In this document: in pieces, positions 26,085 through 37,017 of the stretch
How positions within the stretch are numbered: the first letter of the stretch is position 1
Layout: the number at the start of each line of letters is the position of its first letter
Program-made: the position numbers and the translations under genes
Assembly (NCBI GenBank): GCA_030831945.1
Contig: JAURKC010000002.1
Location: forward strand, 116,654-180,653
Direction of reading: 5' to 3'
Source: Ferruginibacter sp.
GTDB lineage: Bacteria > Bacteroidota > Bacteroidia > Chitinophagales > Chitinophagaceae
DNA: 64,000 nt
The notes under the pieces: generated by a model
What the model was told of the DNA's origin: nothing
Database searches by the model: none
The model's input: only the letters and a program-made list of their open reading frames with translations

Positions 26085-27860
26085 ATGGAAAATATAGAAA
26101 CCATCGTTGATCAAAAAGAAGCTAGTGATAAATTAACGGCTACTAAAACTGCTAGTCCAGTAAAAGAGGTGGTTGAAATTTCAGGGTCACAAGCAGTGCT
26201 TGAAGCATTTATTGCAGAAGGCGTTGATACCATATTTGGTTATCCAGGTGGAGCAATTATGCCTATTTATGATGCAATATATGATTATCACGATCGACTA
26301 AAACATATTTTAGTTCGTCACGAGCAGGGAGGAATACATGCTGGACAGGGTTATGCTAGAAGCTCTGGAAAAGTAGGGGTAGTATTTGCTACGAGTGGAC
26401 CTGGTGCTACTAATTTGGTAACCGGTTTGGCTGATGCAATGATTGATAGTACACCATTGGTTTGTATTACTGGTCAGGTATTTGCTCATTTGTTAGGAAC
26501 AGACGCGTTTCAAGAAGTAGACGTTATAAATATTACCACTCCAATTACTAAATGGAATTATCAAATTACTGACGCTACAGAAATTCCTTCTGTATTAGCA
26601 AAGGCATTTCACATTGCCGGTAGCGGTAGACCTGGTCCAGTGTTGATAGATATTACAAAGAATGCACAGCTTCAAAAATTTAACTATAACGGGTATAAAA
26701 AATGTACGTTCATTAGAAGTTATCGACCTAAGCCAATCGTTCGAAAAGAATATGTGGAAAGGGCTGCACAATTGATTAATGAAGCTAAAAAGCCGATGGT
26801 GATTTTTGGTCAAGGTGTTATTCTTGGAAAAGCAGAGAATGAATTTAAAGCATTCATTGAAAAGGGAGGCTTACCAGCTGCATGGACTATTTTAGGATTA
26901 AGTGCATTGCCTACTGATCATCCTCAAAATGTTGGAATGCTTGGTATGCATGGTAATTATGGTCCGAACGTTTTAACTAATGAATGTGATGTGCTCATCG
27001 CGGTGGGTATGCGATTTGATGATCGCGTTACTGGCAGATTAGATAAATATGCCCGTCAAGCTAAAGTAATTCATCTAGATATTGATCCTGCAGAAATAGA
27101 TAAAAATGTAAAGGCTACTGTTCCATTGTGGGGAGATTGTAAAGAGACGCTCCCAATGTTGACAGCTTTAATTGACAAAAAACAACATAAAGAATGGTTA
27201 GGTAAATACAATGAGTTTACCCAAAAAGAAATCGATATAGTTATTAAAGATGAGCTCAATCCAACTACTGATGAATTGACGATGGGGGAGGTTATTAAAG
27301 TATTGAATGAGCTTACTAAAGGAGATGCAATCATCGTTACAGATGTTGGACAGCATCAGATGGTTACTTGCAGGTATGCTAAATTTAATGAGACCAAAAG
27401 TAATATCACTTCAGGTGGAGCAGGTACTATGGGCTTTGCATTGCCAGCGGCTATTGGCGCTAAGTTTGGAGCACCTCACCGTCCGGTGGTTGCGGTTATT
27501 GGAGATGGTGGTGTACAAATGACCATACAAGAATTGGGTACAATAATGCAAACAGGAATTGATGTAAAAATATTAATTCTTAATAATCAGTTTTTAGGAA
27601 TGGTTCGTCAATGGCAACAATTATTTCATGATAAACGCTATTCATTTGTTGATATTGAAAGTCCGGATTATGTGATGGTAGCCAAAGGATATAGAATTGA
27701 GGGCCAAAGTATTTCGAAGAGAGATCAAATAAAAGATGCCTTATCAACTATGCTTAATCATCCTGGAGCTTATTTGCTAGAAGTGATGGTTGGAAAAGAA
27801 AATAATGTATTTCCTATGGTTCCACAGGGATGTAGTGTAGCAGAAATAAGATTGTCCTAA
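26085..27860 (+). CDS. ilvB: Acetolactate synthase, large (catalytic) subunit
   Basis: Thiamine-diphosphate enzyme that condenses two pyruvates, or pyruvate with 2-oxobutyrate, for valine, leucine and isoleucine. The 591-residue protein has GVDTIFGYPGGAIMPIYDA, the catalytic Glu in RHEQGGIHAGQGYAR (the cofactor-activating Glu), and the FAD-binding middle domain. The ThDP/Mg motif starts GDGGVQMTIQELGT and runs through NNQFLGMVRQWQ. The ATG at 26085 (MENIET) is preferred over an upstream TTG at 26055. The N-terminal 40 residues are a low-complexity extension before the conserved EISGSQAVLEAF. ilvN follows 70 bases downstream. Confidence 0.97.
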   Translation: MENIETIVDQKEASDKLTATKTASPVKEVVEISGSQAVLEAFIAEGVDTIFGYPGGAIMPIYDAIYDYHDRLKHILVRHEQGGIHAGQGYARSSGKVGVVFATSGPGATNLVTGLADAMIDSTPLVCITGQVFAHLLGTDAFQEVDVINITTPITKWNYQITDATEIPSVLAKAFHIAGSGRPGPVLIDITKNAQLQKFNYNGYKKCTFIRSYRPKPIVRKEYVERAAQLINEAKKPMVIFGQGVILGKAENEFKAFIEKGGLPAAWTILGLSALPTDHPQNVGMLGMHGNYGPNVLTNECDVLIAVGMRFDDRVTGRLDKYARQAKVIHLDIDPAEIDKNVKATVPLWGDCKETLPMLTALIDKKQHKEWLGKYNEFTQKEIDIVIKDELNPTTDELTMGEVIKVLNELTKGDAIIVTDVGQHQMVTCRYAKFNETKSNITSGGAGTMGFALPAAIGAKFGAPHRPVVAVIGDGGVQMTIQELGTIMQTGIDVKILILNNQFLGMVRQWQQLFHDKRYSFVDIESPDYVMVAKGYRIEGQSISKRDQIKDALSTMLNHPGAYLLEVMVGKENNVFPMVPQGCSVAEIRLS

Positions 27861-27930
27861 AGAATAAAGGTAAATGGATTTGAAACTTACGAGATTCATT
27901 ATCCTTAAAATTTTTAGTTAAAAAAAGAGT

Positions 27931-28518
27931 ATGAAAAAAGAATTTACAATAACAGTGTATGGCGAAAACCAGATTGGTTTACTGAATCGTATTGCTATTA
28001 TTTTTGTTCGTAGAAAAATAAATATTGATAGTATGAATACGTCTCCATCTGAGATAGTAGGCATACATCGCTTTACTATTCTGATTGATGAAACAGAGGA
28101 GGTGGTTAGAAAAGTTTGTAGGCAGATAGAAAAGCAAGTGGATGTATTAAAAGTATATTTCAATACAGAAGAAAATATTGTATGGCAAGAGATGGCCTTG
28201 TATAAAGTTTCTACAGAGGAGATAGCCGAAAAAGCTAAAGTAGAAAGGTTGTTAAGAGAATTTGGTGCCAGGGTTGTTGCCATTACCAAAGATTTTACCA
28301 TTTTTGAAACTACTGGACATCGAGAAGAAACGGATAAGTTGGTAAAAGTGCTAGAGCCCTATGGATTAACTGAGTTTGTTCGTAGCGCAAGAATTGCTAT
28401 CATGAAGAGCAGCCGGGGCTTTCATGAAAAGCTAAAGGAATTTGAACAAAGGGCACCTGGCGAAGAGCTAATTGAAAATGAGTATTTAAATCAGCAACAA
28501 GGAGTTTTCAGTATGTAA
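27931..28518 (+). CDS. ilvN: Acetolactate synthase, small (regulatory) subunit
   Basis: Regulatory partner of IlvB that mediates valine feedback. The first 80 residues form an ACT domain (KEFTITVYGENQIGLLNRIAIIF, then NIDSMNTSPSE). A second conserved region near 95-160 carries the ALYKVS and FTIFETTGHREETDKLV segments and ends in FVRSARIAIMKSS. The full length is 195 aa, longer than E. coli IlvN (about 97 aa) and like the two-domain IlvH-type subunits. It follows ilvB on the same strand. The sensitivity to valine cannot be read directly. Confidence 0.94.
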   Translation: MKKEFTITVYGENQIGLLNRIAIIFVRRKINIDSMNTSPSEIVGIHRFTILIDETEEVVRKVCRQIEKQVDVLKVYFNTEENIVWQEMALYKVSTEEIAEKAKVERLLREFGARVVAITKDFTIFETTGHREETDKLVKVLEPYGLTEFVRSARIAIMKSSRGFHEKLKEFEQRAPGEELIENEYLNQQQGVFSM

Positions 28519-28611
28519 ATTCCCGAACTTTTGCTGTAGAAATTGTAACTTAATTAAATTGCATTTTCGATAGAATTTTTTAAAATATTATTTAACTAAT
28601 AACAATCATCA

Positions 28612-28635
28612 CCCTTATCATTTTAATGACAAGGG
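28612..28635 (+). other. Hairpin in the ilvN-ilvC gap
   Basis: CCCTTATCATT pairs with AATGACAAGGG around a two-base loop with one A-C mismatch. There is no following T-run, so it is not a classic terminator; it could stabilise or pause the transcript ahead of ilvC. Confidence 0.4.
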
Positions 28636-28687
28636 CATTATTAAACTCCCCGCAAAATCCTTAATGGATTGGGGGCAAACAAATAAC

Positions 28688-30172
28688 ATGGCTAATTATT
28701 TTAACACATTGTCGCTTAGAGATAAGCTGAATCAATTGGGAGTTTGTGAATTTATGGACAAATCAGAATTTACTGATGGAGTCAATGAATTGAAAGGTAA
28801 GAAAATTGTGATAGTAGGTTGCGGTGCCCAAGGACTTAATCAGGGTTTAAATCTTAGAGATTCAGGACTTGACATTACTTATGCCCTTCGTCAAGAAGCA
28901 ATTGATGCAAAAAGACAGTCTTGGAAAAGTGCTACTGAAAACAACTTCACTGTTGGTACTTATGAATCATTGATACCCTCTGCTGATTTAGTAATTAATT
29001 TAACGCCTGATAAACAACATACTTCAGTGGTAAAAGCAATCATGCCCTTGATGAAAAAGAATGCGACGCTTTCTTATTCTCATGGATTTAATATCGTGGA
29101 AGAAGGTATGCAGATTAGAAAAGATATTACTGTAATTATGGTGGCTCCTAAATGTCCAGGTTCTGAAGTTAGAGCAGAATATGTACGTGGTTTTGGAGTG
29201 CCTACATTAATTGCAGTACATCCAGAAAATGATCCAGAAGGAAAAGGATTGAAATATGCAAAGGCTTATTGCGCTGGGACTGGAGGACATCGGGCAGGAG
29301 TTTTGAGATCATCTTTTGTTGCAGAAGTGAAGTCAGATTTGATGGGTGAGCAAACCATTCTTTGTGGATTATTACAAACTGGATCTATACTTAGTTTTGA
29401 TAAAATGATTGAGAAAGGAATCGATAAAGGATATGCTTCTAAGTTAGTGCAATATGGTTGGGAGGTTGTAACAGAAGCTTTAAAACAAGGTGGTATTACA
29501 GCCATGATGGATAGGCTTTCTAATCCTGCAAAAATTAAGGCTTTTCAATTGTCGGAAGAACTTAAAGATATCATGCGTCCTTTATTTCAAAAGCACCAAG
29601 ATGATATCATGAGTGGTGAATTTTCTAAAACAATGATGGAAGATTGGGCTAATGATGACAAAAATTTACTGACTTGGCGTGCAGCTACTGGAGAAACCGC
29701 ATTTGAAAAAACACCTGCAGGAGATGTAAAAATTGCTGAACAGGAATTTTTTGATAATGGTTTATTGATGGTTGCCTTTGTTAGAGCAGGTGTTGAACTA
29801 GCATTTGAAACAATGGTAGAAGCCGGGATCAAAGAAGAGTCTGCTTATTATGAATCTTTGCATGAAACTCCGCTTATTGCTAATACCATTGCTCGTAAAA
29901 AGTTATTTGAAATGAATAGAGTTATTTCTGATACTGCTGAATACGGATGTTATCTTTTTGATCATGCCTGTAAGCCTCTATTGGCTGATTTTATGAAGGC
30001 GGTGGATACGGATATTATCGGAAAAAATTTCAACGCTGGAAAAGATACTGGAGTAGATAATAAGACTTTGATTGTGGTGAATGAAGTAATACGTTTTCAT
30101 CCGATCGAATTGGTGGGCGCTGAACTTAGGCAGGCTATGACAGAAATGAAATCAATTGGGGTTTCAGCCTAG
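28688..30172 (+). CDS. ilvC: Ketol-acid reductoisomerase, class II
   Basis: NADPH-dependent isomeroreductase making 2,3-dihydroxy acids for valine and isoleucine. The 494-residue protein is the long class II form and closely resembles enterobacterial IlvC from start to end: [14 protein letters not shown], then the Rossmann loop [39 protein letters not shown], and the duplicated helical domain with [14 protein letters not shown] and [20 protein letters not shown] chose the ATG at 28688 (MANYFN) over the ATG at 28664. It is the last ilv gene before gltB. Confidence 0.97.
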   Translation: MANYFNTLSLRDKLNQLGVCEFMDKSEFTDGVNELKGKKIVIVGCGAQGLNQGLNLRDSGLDITYALRQEAIDAKRQSWKSATENNFTVGTYESLIPSADLVINLTPDKQHTSVVKAIMPLMKKNATLSYSHGFNIVEEGMQIRKDITVIMVAPKCPGSEVRAEYVRGFGVPTLIAVHPENDPEGKGLKYAKAYCAGTGGHRAGVLRSSFVAEVKSDLMGEQTILCGLLQTGSILSFDKMIEKGIDKGYASKLVQYGWEVVTEALKQGGITAMMDRLSNPAKIKAFQLSEELKDIMRPLFQKHQDDIMSGEFSKTMMEDWANDDKNLLTWRAATGETAFEKTPAGDVKIAEQEFFDNGLLMVAFVRAGVELAFETMVEAGIKEESAYYESLHETPLIANTIARKKLFEMNRVISDTAEYGCYLFDHACKPLLADFMKAVDTDIIGKNFNAGKDTGVDNKTLIVVNEVIRFHPIELVGAELRQAMTEMKSIGVSA

Positions 30173-30280
30173 TTTTTTGGAGCTAATCCCTTGTCGTTAC
30201 AGGGCGATAGGCTACAGTTGGGTTGAATGAATTATCGTAGTAACTTTGCTTAGCGGGTTTACTAGGAAAATAGAGATAAA

Positions 30281-30303
30281 ATCCACCCAAATAATAGGTG
30301 GAT
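30281..30303 (+). other. Short hairpin in the ilvC-gltB gap
   Basis: ATCCACC and GGTGGAT pair perfectly around a nine-base loop, about 110 bases past the ilvC stop. No T-run follows. It may be an mRNA structure between the ilv and glt units; the rest of the 248-base gap shows nothing recognisable. Confidence 0.35.
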
Positions 30304-30420
30304 AATTAAATTGCTTGAATAACGATTGCTACAATCTTTTCTATAAAAAATAGAGGGATGCTATTGAATGGTTTTAAAATTGGTTGAAATAAATGTTATC
30401 AATAGCATAAAATAATTATT

Positions 30421-33400
30421 ATGAAAGAAAATTTAGGTTTATACGATCCGCAATTTGAACATGATGCCTGTGGTATCGGTTTTGTTGCAAATATTAGGGG
30501 TAATAAATCTCATCAGAATATTTCTGATGCATTGACCATTTTGGAAAATATGGAACATAGGGGTGCCTGTGGATGTGAAACCAATACTGGAGACGGTGCT
30601 GGTATTTTCATTCAAATACCTCATGAATTTTTCTTTGACGAATGCGTAAAATTGGGAGTGCATTTACCTTCCTTCGGAAAATATGCTGTTGGTGTACTAT
30701 TCTTTCCTAAGGATCTTAAACTACGAGAAGAGTGTAGGGATATTTTTAATCGTGCTGCAGAAAAATTAGGACTAGAAATTATTACCTATAGAAGTGTTCC
30801 GGTAAATACATTTGATATTGGCCCAACTGCTTTGTCTGTTGAACCAGTAATGGAACAAGTTTTTATTGCTTGTCCAGATTACATTATCAATCCAATGGAT
30901 TTTGAAAGGAAGTTATTTGTGTTGCGTAAATACGCGAGTCATACAATTGATAGTACGGTTCGTAAGGATGAAATTGGTTTTTATATTGCTTCTTTATCTT
31001 ACAAGACTGTAGTGTATAAAGGTCAGTTGACTAGTAGCCAGGTTAGGAATTATTTTCCCGATTTAAATAATAAAAGAGTTGTTTCTGCATTTGGTTTGGT
31101 TCACTCTCGTTTTGCAACTAATACATTCCCTTCCTGGCGATTGGCTCAGCCATTTCGTTACATCGCCCACAATGGGGAGATTAATACTTTGCAAGGAAAT
31201 TTAAATTGGCTCAAAGCAAGTGAGAATGGTTTCTTATCTACTTTTTTTAGTAAGGAAGAAATGGAGATGTTGTTGCCAGTAATTAATGGTGTTCAATCAG
31301 ATTCTGCTTGTTTAGATAATATGATTGAATTACTCACGCTTACGGGTAGATCATTACCGCATGTAATGATGATGTTGATTCCAGAGGCATGGGATGGCGA
31401 TGATAGAATGGATCCTATTAAAAAAGCTTTCTATGAATACCATGCTTCTATGATGGAACCTTGGGATGGTCCGGCTTCCATTTCATTTACAGATGGTAAA
31501 ATTATTGGAGCAACCTTAGATAGAAATGGACTTAGACCTTCTCGTTATTGTGTTACCACCGATGGTAGGGTAATCATGGCATCTGAAACAGGCGCTTTGC
31601 CAATCGATCCTTCTTTGGTAAAAGAGAATGGAAGATTACAACCAGGAAAAATGTTTGTGGTGGATATGGAGCAGGGAAGAATTATTAGTGATGATGAATT
31701 GAAAAGTACCATTTGTTCACAAAAGCCTTACGGCGATTGGTTGAATAAATATAAAATTCGTTTAGAAGAATTACCAGAGCCAAGAGTAATGTATACACAT
31801 TTGGAAAGTGATCAAGTATTCAAATATCAAAAAGTATTTGGTTATTCAACAGAAGATTTAGATGAAATAATAGCTCCAATGGCATTGGAAGGTAAAGAGC
31901 CCATAGGATCAATGGGTACCGATGTTCCATTAGCAGTGCTCAGTGACGAACCGCAGCATTTAAGTTCTTATTTTAAACAATTATTTGCCCAAGTTACTAA
32001 TCCTCCGATTGATCCTATTCGGGAAAAACTAGTCATGTCATTGGCATCATTTGTTGGTAATAATGGAAATTTATTGGAAGAAGATCCTTTGAGTTGTCAT
32101 ACCGTTGCATTGAGACATCCAGTTCTTTCTAATTTTGAACTTGAAAAAATTAGGAGTATCGATACTGGTATCTTCCAGGCAAAAACGCTTCAAATGTATT
32201 TCCGTGCAGATGGAAAACCTGACTCGCTAAAAAAGGCATTAGATAGACTTTGTAGGTATGCAGTAGATGCTGCCGAAGATGGTTTTGAAGTATTAATTTT
32301 AACGGATCGTTCGATAGATTCTGATCATGCTCCGATTCCTTCTTTATTAGCAACCGCAGCCGTTCATCATCACTTAATTCGCAAGGGTTTAAGAGGAAGT
32401 GTAGGTTTGGTTGTAGAGTCGGGAAGTGTTTGGGAGGTTCATCATTTTGCATGTTTGTTAGGATATGGTGCTACGGCTATTAATCCATATATGGCATTAT
32501 CAAGTATCCGCGATATGAAATTGAGCGGAAGAATACAAACAGATTTAGAAGTTGAACAACTAAAAAAGAATTATACAAAAGCTGTTAACGATGGGTTGTT
32601 GAAGGTGTTTTCAAAAATGGGAATTTCTACTTTACAATCTTACCAAGGTGCACAAATTTTTGAAATTCTTGGTTTGAATCAAACAGTGGTGGATAGATAT
32701 TTTACCGGTTCTATTTCTCGTATTGAAGGATTGGGATTGGATGAAATAGCAAAGGAAACTTTAGCAAAACATGCTTTTGCATTTCCTAAAAAACACATAC
32801 CTGTTGATCGTCTTCCGGTAGGTGGACTGTATCAATGGAAACGTAAGGGTGAGTTTCATTTATTTAATCCACAAACTATTCATTTGTTGCAATATTCAAC
32901 AAGAATGAATGATTATGGATCATTTAAAAAATATTCCAAACTGGTCAATGATCAGGGAGAAAGAGCTTGTACTTTAAGAAGTCTATTTCAATTTAAAACA
33001 CAAAGAACTGCTATCTCAATTGATGAAGTAGAACCTGCAGAAGCAATCTGGAAAAGATTTGCAACAGGAGCTATGAGTTTTGGTTCTATATCTCATGAGG
33101 CCCATAGCACATTGGCAATTGCCATGAACCGTATTGGTGGAAAAAGTAATACAGGCGAAGGAGGAGAGGATGAAATTCGTTTTGAAACGATGCCTAATGG
33201 CGACTCTATGCGGAGTTCAATTAAGCAAGTAGCTTCGGCAAGATTTGGTGTAACCAGTAATTATTTGACGCAGGCGGATGAATTACAAATTAAAATGGCG
33301 CAAGGTGCAAAGCCAGGTGAAGGTGGACAATTACCAGGACATAAAGTAGATGATTGGATAGGCAAGGTTCGTCATGCAACACCTGGTGTAGGATTAATTT

Positions 33401-34944
33401 CGCCACCGCCTCATCATGATATTTATTCTATTGAAGATTTGGCTCAGTTAATTTTTGATTTAAAAAATGCTAACAGAGCTGCAAGAATCAATGTAAAATT
33501 AGTATCAAAGGCAGGGGTAGGTACGATTGCTGCCGGTGTAACAAAGGCAAAGGCTGATGTGGTATTAATTGCTGGTTTTGATGGAGGTACTGGTGCATCA
33601 CCGGTAAGTTCAATTAAGCATGCTGGGTTGCCATGGGAGTTAGGCTTGGCTGAAGCTCATCAAACATTAGTTAAAAATAAATTACGTAGTAGGGTAATCT
33701 TACAAACAGACGGTCAGTTAAAGACAGGAAAGGATATTGCCATTGCAACTTTATTAGGAGCTGAAGAATGGGGAGTAGCAACGGCTGCGTTGGTTACAGA
33801 AGGATGTATCATGATGCGTAAATGTCATCTAAATACTTGTCCAGTGGGCGTGGCTACGCAGGATAAACAATTGCGTGAGCGTTTTACTGGTGATGCCGAT
33901 CATGTGGTGAATTTGTTTAAATTTTTAACGGAAGAACTCAGGGAAATCATGGCTCAATTGGGCTTTCGTACCATCAATGAAATGGTTGGTCAAGTGGATT
34001 GTTTAGAAATGAGAGAAGGTATTGATCATTGGAAATATGGTAAGTTAGATTTGTCACCCGTTTTATATAAGGAGCCAGCTTCCCAGTATACAGTCGTTTA
34101 TAACAATGAGCAGCAAGATCATGAATTAGAAAAAGTGTTGGATTGGAAATTGTTAGAAGCCGCTCAACCAGCCTTGGAACATCAGAAAAAAGTATCCGCT
34201 TCTTTCCCTATTAAGAGTATAGATAGAACAACAGGTACTATTTTATCTAATGAAATTTCAAAAAAATATCAATCAGCAGGTCTGCCTGATGATACGATTC
34301 ATTTTAAATTTACAGGTACTGCCGGTCAAAGTTTTGGCGCATTCAACACAAAAGGTGTTACGCTAGAATTGGAAGGAGATGCGAATGATTACTTTGGTAA
34401 AGGATTAAGTGGGGCTAAATTAATTGTGTATCCGTCTGCTAAATCTAGTTTCATTCCAGAAGAAAATATTATTATTGGTAATGTTGCTTTTTATGGAGCA
34501 ACCTCGGGTGAATCTTATATCAGAGGAAAGGCTGGAGAGCGATTTGCAGTTCGTAACTCAGGAGCTACAGCGGTTGTGGAGGGAGTGGGTGACCATGGAT
34601 GCGAATACATGACAGGAGGAAGAGTGGTTGTATTGGGAGCAACTGGAAGAAATTTTGCTGCTGGTATGAGTGGAGGTATTGCCTATGTGTATGATGTGAA
34701 GGGAGAGTTTCCATTGCAATGCAATTTAGAAATGGTCGATTTGGATCCAGTATCCGAATCAGATAAAGATGAATTATTTACAATGATCAGCGATCATTAT
34801 AAACTTACGCAAAGTACCGTAGCAAAATTTGTGATGGAAGATTTTGAAAATCAGTTAAAGAACTTTGTTAAAGTATTCCCTAAGGATTATAAAAAGGTTT
34901 TACAAAAGCAATCTGGAAAAGTAAAGAAGGAATTAAAGAAGTAA
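30421..34944 (+). CDS. gltB: Glutamate synthase, large subunit
   Basis: The GOGAT large subunit makes two glutamates from glutamine and 2-oxoglutarate. The 1507-residue protein has an N-terminal glutaminase domain whose nucleophile Cys17 follows a short propeptide (FEHDACGIGF). It then has a central domain and an FMN/Fe-S synthase domain with GGTGASPVSSIKHAG and the 3Fe-4S cysteines in EGCIMMRKCHLNTCPVGVAT. The C-terminal beta-helix carries GESYIRGKAGERFAVRNSG. It is followed by gltD 70 bases downstream, giving the standard alpha-beta pair. Its glutamate product supplies amino groups for the branched-chain transaminase steps of the operon upstream. Confidence 0.98.
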   Translation: MKENLGLYDPQFEHDACGIGFVANIRGNKSHQNISDALTILENMEHRGACGCETNTGDGAGIFIQIPHEFFFDECVKLGVHLPSFGKYAVGVLFFPKDLKLREECRDIFNRAAEKLGLEIITYRSVPVNTFDIGPTALSVEPVMEQVFIACPDYIINPMDFERKLFVLRKYASHTIDSTVRKDEIGFYIASLSYKTVVYKGQLTSSQVRNYFPDLNNKRVVSAFGLVHSRFATNTFPSWRLAQPFRYIAHNGEINTLQGNLNWLKASENGFLSTFFSKEEMEMLLPVINGVQSDSACLDNMIELLTLTGRSLPHVMMMLIPEAWDGDDRMDPIKKAFYEYHASMMEPWDGPASISFTDGKIIGATLDRNGLRPSRYCVTTDGRVIMASETGALPIDPSLVKENGRLQPGKMFVVDMEQGRIISDDELKSTICSQKPYGDWLNKYKIRLEELPEPRVMYTHLESDQVFKYQKVFGYSTEDLDEIIAPMALEGKEPIGSMGTDVPLAVLSDEPQHLSSYFKQLFAQVTNPPIDPIREKLVMSLASFVGNNGNLLEEDPLSCHTVALRHPVLSNFELEKIRSIDTGIFQAKTLQMYFRADGKPDSLKKALDRLCRYAVDAAEDGFEVLILTDRSIDSDHAPIPSLLATAAVHHHLIRKGLRGSVGLVVESGSVWEVHHFACLLGYGATAINPYMALSSIRDMKLSGRIQTDLEVEQLKKNYTKAVNDGLLKVFSKMGISTLQSYQGAQIFEILGLNQTVVDRYFTGSISRIEGLGLDEIAKETLAKHAFAFPKKHIPVDRLPVGGLYQWKRKGEFHLFNPQTIHLLQYSTRMNDYGSFKKYSKLVNDQGERACTLRSLFQFKTQRTAISIDEVEPAEAIWKRFATGAMSFGSISHEAHSTLAIAMNRIGGKSNTGEGGEDEIRFETMPNGDSMRSSIKQVASARFGVTSNYLTQADELQIKMAQGAKPGEGGQLPGHKVDDWIGKVRHATPGVGLISPPPHHDIYSIEDLAQLIFDLKNANRAARINVKLVSKAGVGTIAAGVTKAKADVVLIAGFDGGTGASPVSSIKHAGLPWELGLAEAHQTLVKNKLRSRVILQTDGQLKTGKDIAIATLLGAEEWGVATAALVTEGCIMMRKCHLNTCPVGVATQDKQLRERFTGDADHVVNLFKFLTEELREIMAQLGFRTINEMVGQVDCLEMREGIDHWKYGKLDLSPVLYKEPASQYTVVYNNEQQDHELEKVLDWKLLEAAQPALEHQKKVSASFPIKSIDRTTGTILSNEISKKYQSAGLPDDTIHFKFTGTAGQSFGAFNTKGVTLELEGDANDYFGKGLSGAKLIVYPSAKSSFIPEENIIIGNVAFYGATSGESYIRGKAGERFAVRNSGATAVVEGVGDHGCEYMTGGRVVVLGATGRNFAAGMSGGIAYVYDVKGEFPLQCNLEMVDLDPVSESDKDELFTMISDHYKLTQSTVAKFVMEDFENQLKNFVKVFPKDYKKVLQKQSGKVKKELKK

Positions 34945-35014
34945 GATTTATTTTTTGATGCAGGATTACTATTTTTTTACATTAAAAAAACTCCACTTTG
35001 GAGGTAAATAATAT

Positions 35015-36487
35015 ATGGGCAAACCAACAGGATTTTTAGAATTTACGCGCGAACTTCCCTCTAAGCGTTCAACTGAAGAAAGAGTAGGAGACTATAAAGA
35101 ATTTATAGAAAGGTATTCTGATGAAAAATTAAATCAGCAGTCCTCTAGGTGTATGGATTGTGGAATTCCTTTTTGTCACAATGGTTGTCCTTTAGGGAAT
35201 GTGATTCCTGAATTTAATGATGCAGTGTATCGTAAGAACTTGAAAGAGGCCTATGATATATTGTCTTCTACTAATAACTTCCCTGAATTTACTGGACGTA
35301 TTTGTCCTGCACCTTGCGAGACCGCTTGCGTGTTGGGTATTAACCAACCAGCTATTGCCATTGAGGAAATTGAAAAACATATTATTGAAATTGCATTTGA
35401 TAAAGGGTTTGTTCAGGCGGACAAACAAATAATGAGAACTGGTAAAAAGGTAGCAGTTATTGGAAGTGGTCCAGCAGGACTTGCAGCTGCAGCTCAATTA
35501 AATATAGTTGGACATTCGGTAACGGTGTTTGAAAGAGATGATATGCCGGGTGGTTTATTACGTTATGGTATACCGGATTTCAAATTGGAGAAATGGGTAA
35601 TTGACAGAAGAATTAAATTAATGGAGGAAGAAGGGATTGTATTTAAATGTAATACTAATGTGGGCGTTGATATTAGTGTAAGTAATCTTTTAAGAGAATT
35701 TCAGGCAGTCGTTTTAGCTGGTGGTAGCACTATCCCAAGAAATCTGGATATACCTGGAAGAGATTTGAAAGGAGTGTATTTTGCTATGCAGTTTTTAAAG
35801 CAGCAAAATAAGCGAGTTAGCGGAAGTTCTTTTACTGAAGAAGAGATTATGGCTACTGGAAAAAACGTAATTGTAATTGGAGGTGGAGATACTGGAAGTG
35901 ATTGTGTTGGGACTTCTAACCGTCATAAAGCAAAGTCAGTTACCCAGTTTGAATTGATGCCTAAGCCGCCTGATCATCGAAATAATTCAATGCCTTGGCC
36001 ATCTTATCCAATGTTACTTAAAACAACTTCATCTCATGAAGAGGGTTGTGATAGAAAGTGGGCAGTAGCTACGAAAGAATTTATTGGTGATGAAAAGGGG
36101 GATTTAAAAGCAGTTATAATGGTGGATTTGGAATGGAAAATTGTAGATAATAAACCTGCTCAATTTGTAGAAGTTAAAGGAAGTGAAAGAAAAGTTCCTT
36201 GTGAGCTAGCATTTTTAGCAATGGGTTTTGTTCATCCGCAACACGATGGAATGATTACTGACTTAGAAGTAGAGTTAGATGAAAGAGGAAATGTGCGGGC
36301 AACTGAAAAAAGTTATCAATCTAATATAGCTCGAGTATTTACCGCAGGGGATATGCGTCGTGGGCAGTCTTTAGTGGTATGGGCTATTAAAGAAGGAAGA
36401 GATTGTGCACAAAGGGTAGATGAGTTTTTGATGGGTCAATCCCTGTTGGAAACTGCCGATAGGAATGCAATTGCGCGTTATTTGTAG
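35015..36487 (+). CDS. gltD: Glutamate synthase, small subunit
   Basis: FAD flavoprotein that feeds electrons from NAD(P)H to GltB through Fe-S clusters. Residues near 45-110 carry two cysteine sets, CMDCGIPFCHNGCP and CPAPCETACV, for 4Fe-4S clusters. The FAD-binding motif is VAVIGSGPAGLAAAAQ near 145, the NAD(P)H-binding motif is VIVIGGGDTGSDCVG near 287, and the terminal FAD segment is VFTAGDMRRGQSLVVWAI. The length, 490 aa, is typical. A strong terminator lies just after the stop, so the unit ends here and amtB has its own promoter. Confidence 0.97.
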   Translation: MGKPTGFLEFTRELPSKRSTEERVGDYKEFIERYSDEKLNQQSSRCMDCGIPFCHNGCPLGNVIPEFNDAVYRKNLKEAYDILSSTNNFPEFTGRICPAPCETACVLGINQPAIAIEEIEKHIIEIAFDKGFVQADKQIMRTGKKVAVIGSGPAGLAAAAQLNIVGHSVTVFERDDMPGGLLRYGIPDFKLEKWVIDRRIKLMEEEGIVFKCNTNVGVDISVSNLLREFQAVVLAGGSTIPRNLDIPGRDLKGVYFAMQFLKQQNKRVSGSSFTEEEIMATGKNVIVIGGGDTGSDCVGTSNRHKAKSVTQFELMPKPPDHRNNSMPWPSYPMLLKTTSSHEEGCDRKWAVATKEFIGDEKGDLKAVIMVDLEWKIVDNKPAQFVEVKGSERKVPCELAFLAMGFVHPQHDGMITDLEVELDERGNVRATEKSYQSNIARVFTAGDMRRGQSLVVWAIKEGRDCAQRVDEFLMGQSLLETADRNAIARYL

Positions 36488-36507
36488 TACTTTAAATTTT
36501 TAATTAT

Positions 36508-36537
36508 AAAGGGATGCAGTTTACTGCATCCCTTTTT
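36508..36537 (+). terminator. Intrinsic terminator after gltD
   Basis: AAAGGGATGCAGT pairs with ACTGCATCCCTTT around a two- to three-base loop and runs into T6. It closes the gltB-gltD unit. Confidence 0.9.
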
Positions 36538-37017
36538 TGTTGTGTAGTTGAATAGTAGTCATTGAAGGAAAGCCTGTATTGGTCATAGTTAAACAGCAAT
36601 GATTTAGAATCGCATTGCTTAACTATCTGTAGCAAATCAATAAAGTTTCGATTCATATATATGATGCGTGTAGAAAAAAGGCAAAATAACCAGTAGGGGG
36701 CTTTTGTAATATAAAACAAATATAATGTGTATAAAATTTAATAAAATATTATAATTATGCTCGAATTAGATAAATTAAAAAATATTACAAAATTTTATCA
36801 TTAAAATCAAAAATGTACTATTCGATCGGCTTTTTATTGAAAATTATATATTTACTTATTAAAAGTTACTATATTTTATTCTATTAATTAAATATTAGAA
36901 TTTTAAATATATAAATAATTTGTTCTTCGGATACTCATTATTCTCTATTTTTACTCAATAAATATCATATATCAATAAAATAAAATGTTTTATTGATTAT
37001 TTTAAAACCAAAAATCA
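36538..37017. other. Long AT-rich gap upstream of amtB
   Basis: 480 bases with no convincing gene. A minus-strand frame from 36719 to 36504 ends inside the gltD terminator hairpin and looks accidental. From 36720 on the DNA is strongly A/T-rich. A TAATTTG sequence near 36916 is a possible -7 box for amtB. A long upstream region suits a nitrogen-regulated promoter, but I recognise no operator. Confidence 0.5.

Noticed and set aside
36504..36719. Minus-strand frame of 71 codons after gltD
   Set aside because: Its last codons are the gltD terminator hairpin and it shows no domain or signal sequence.
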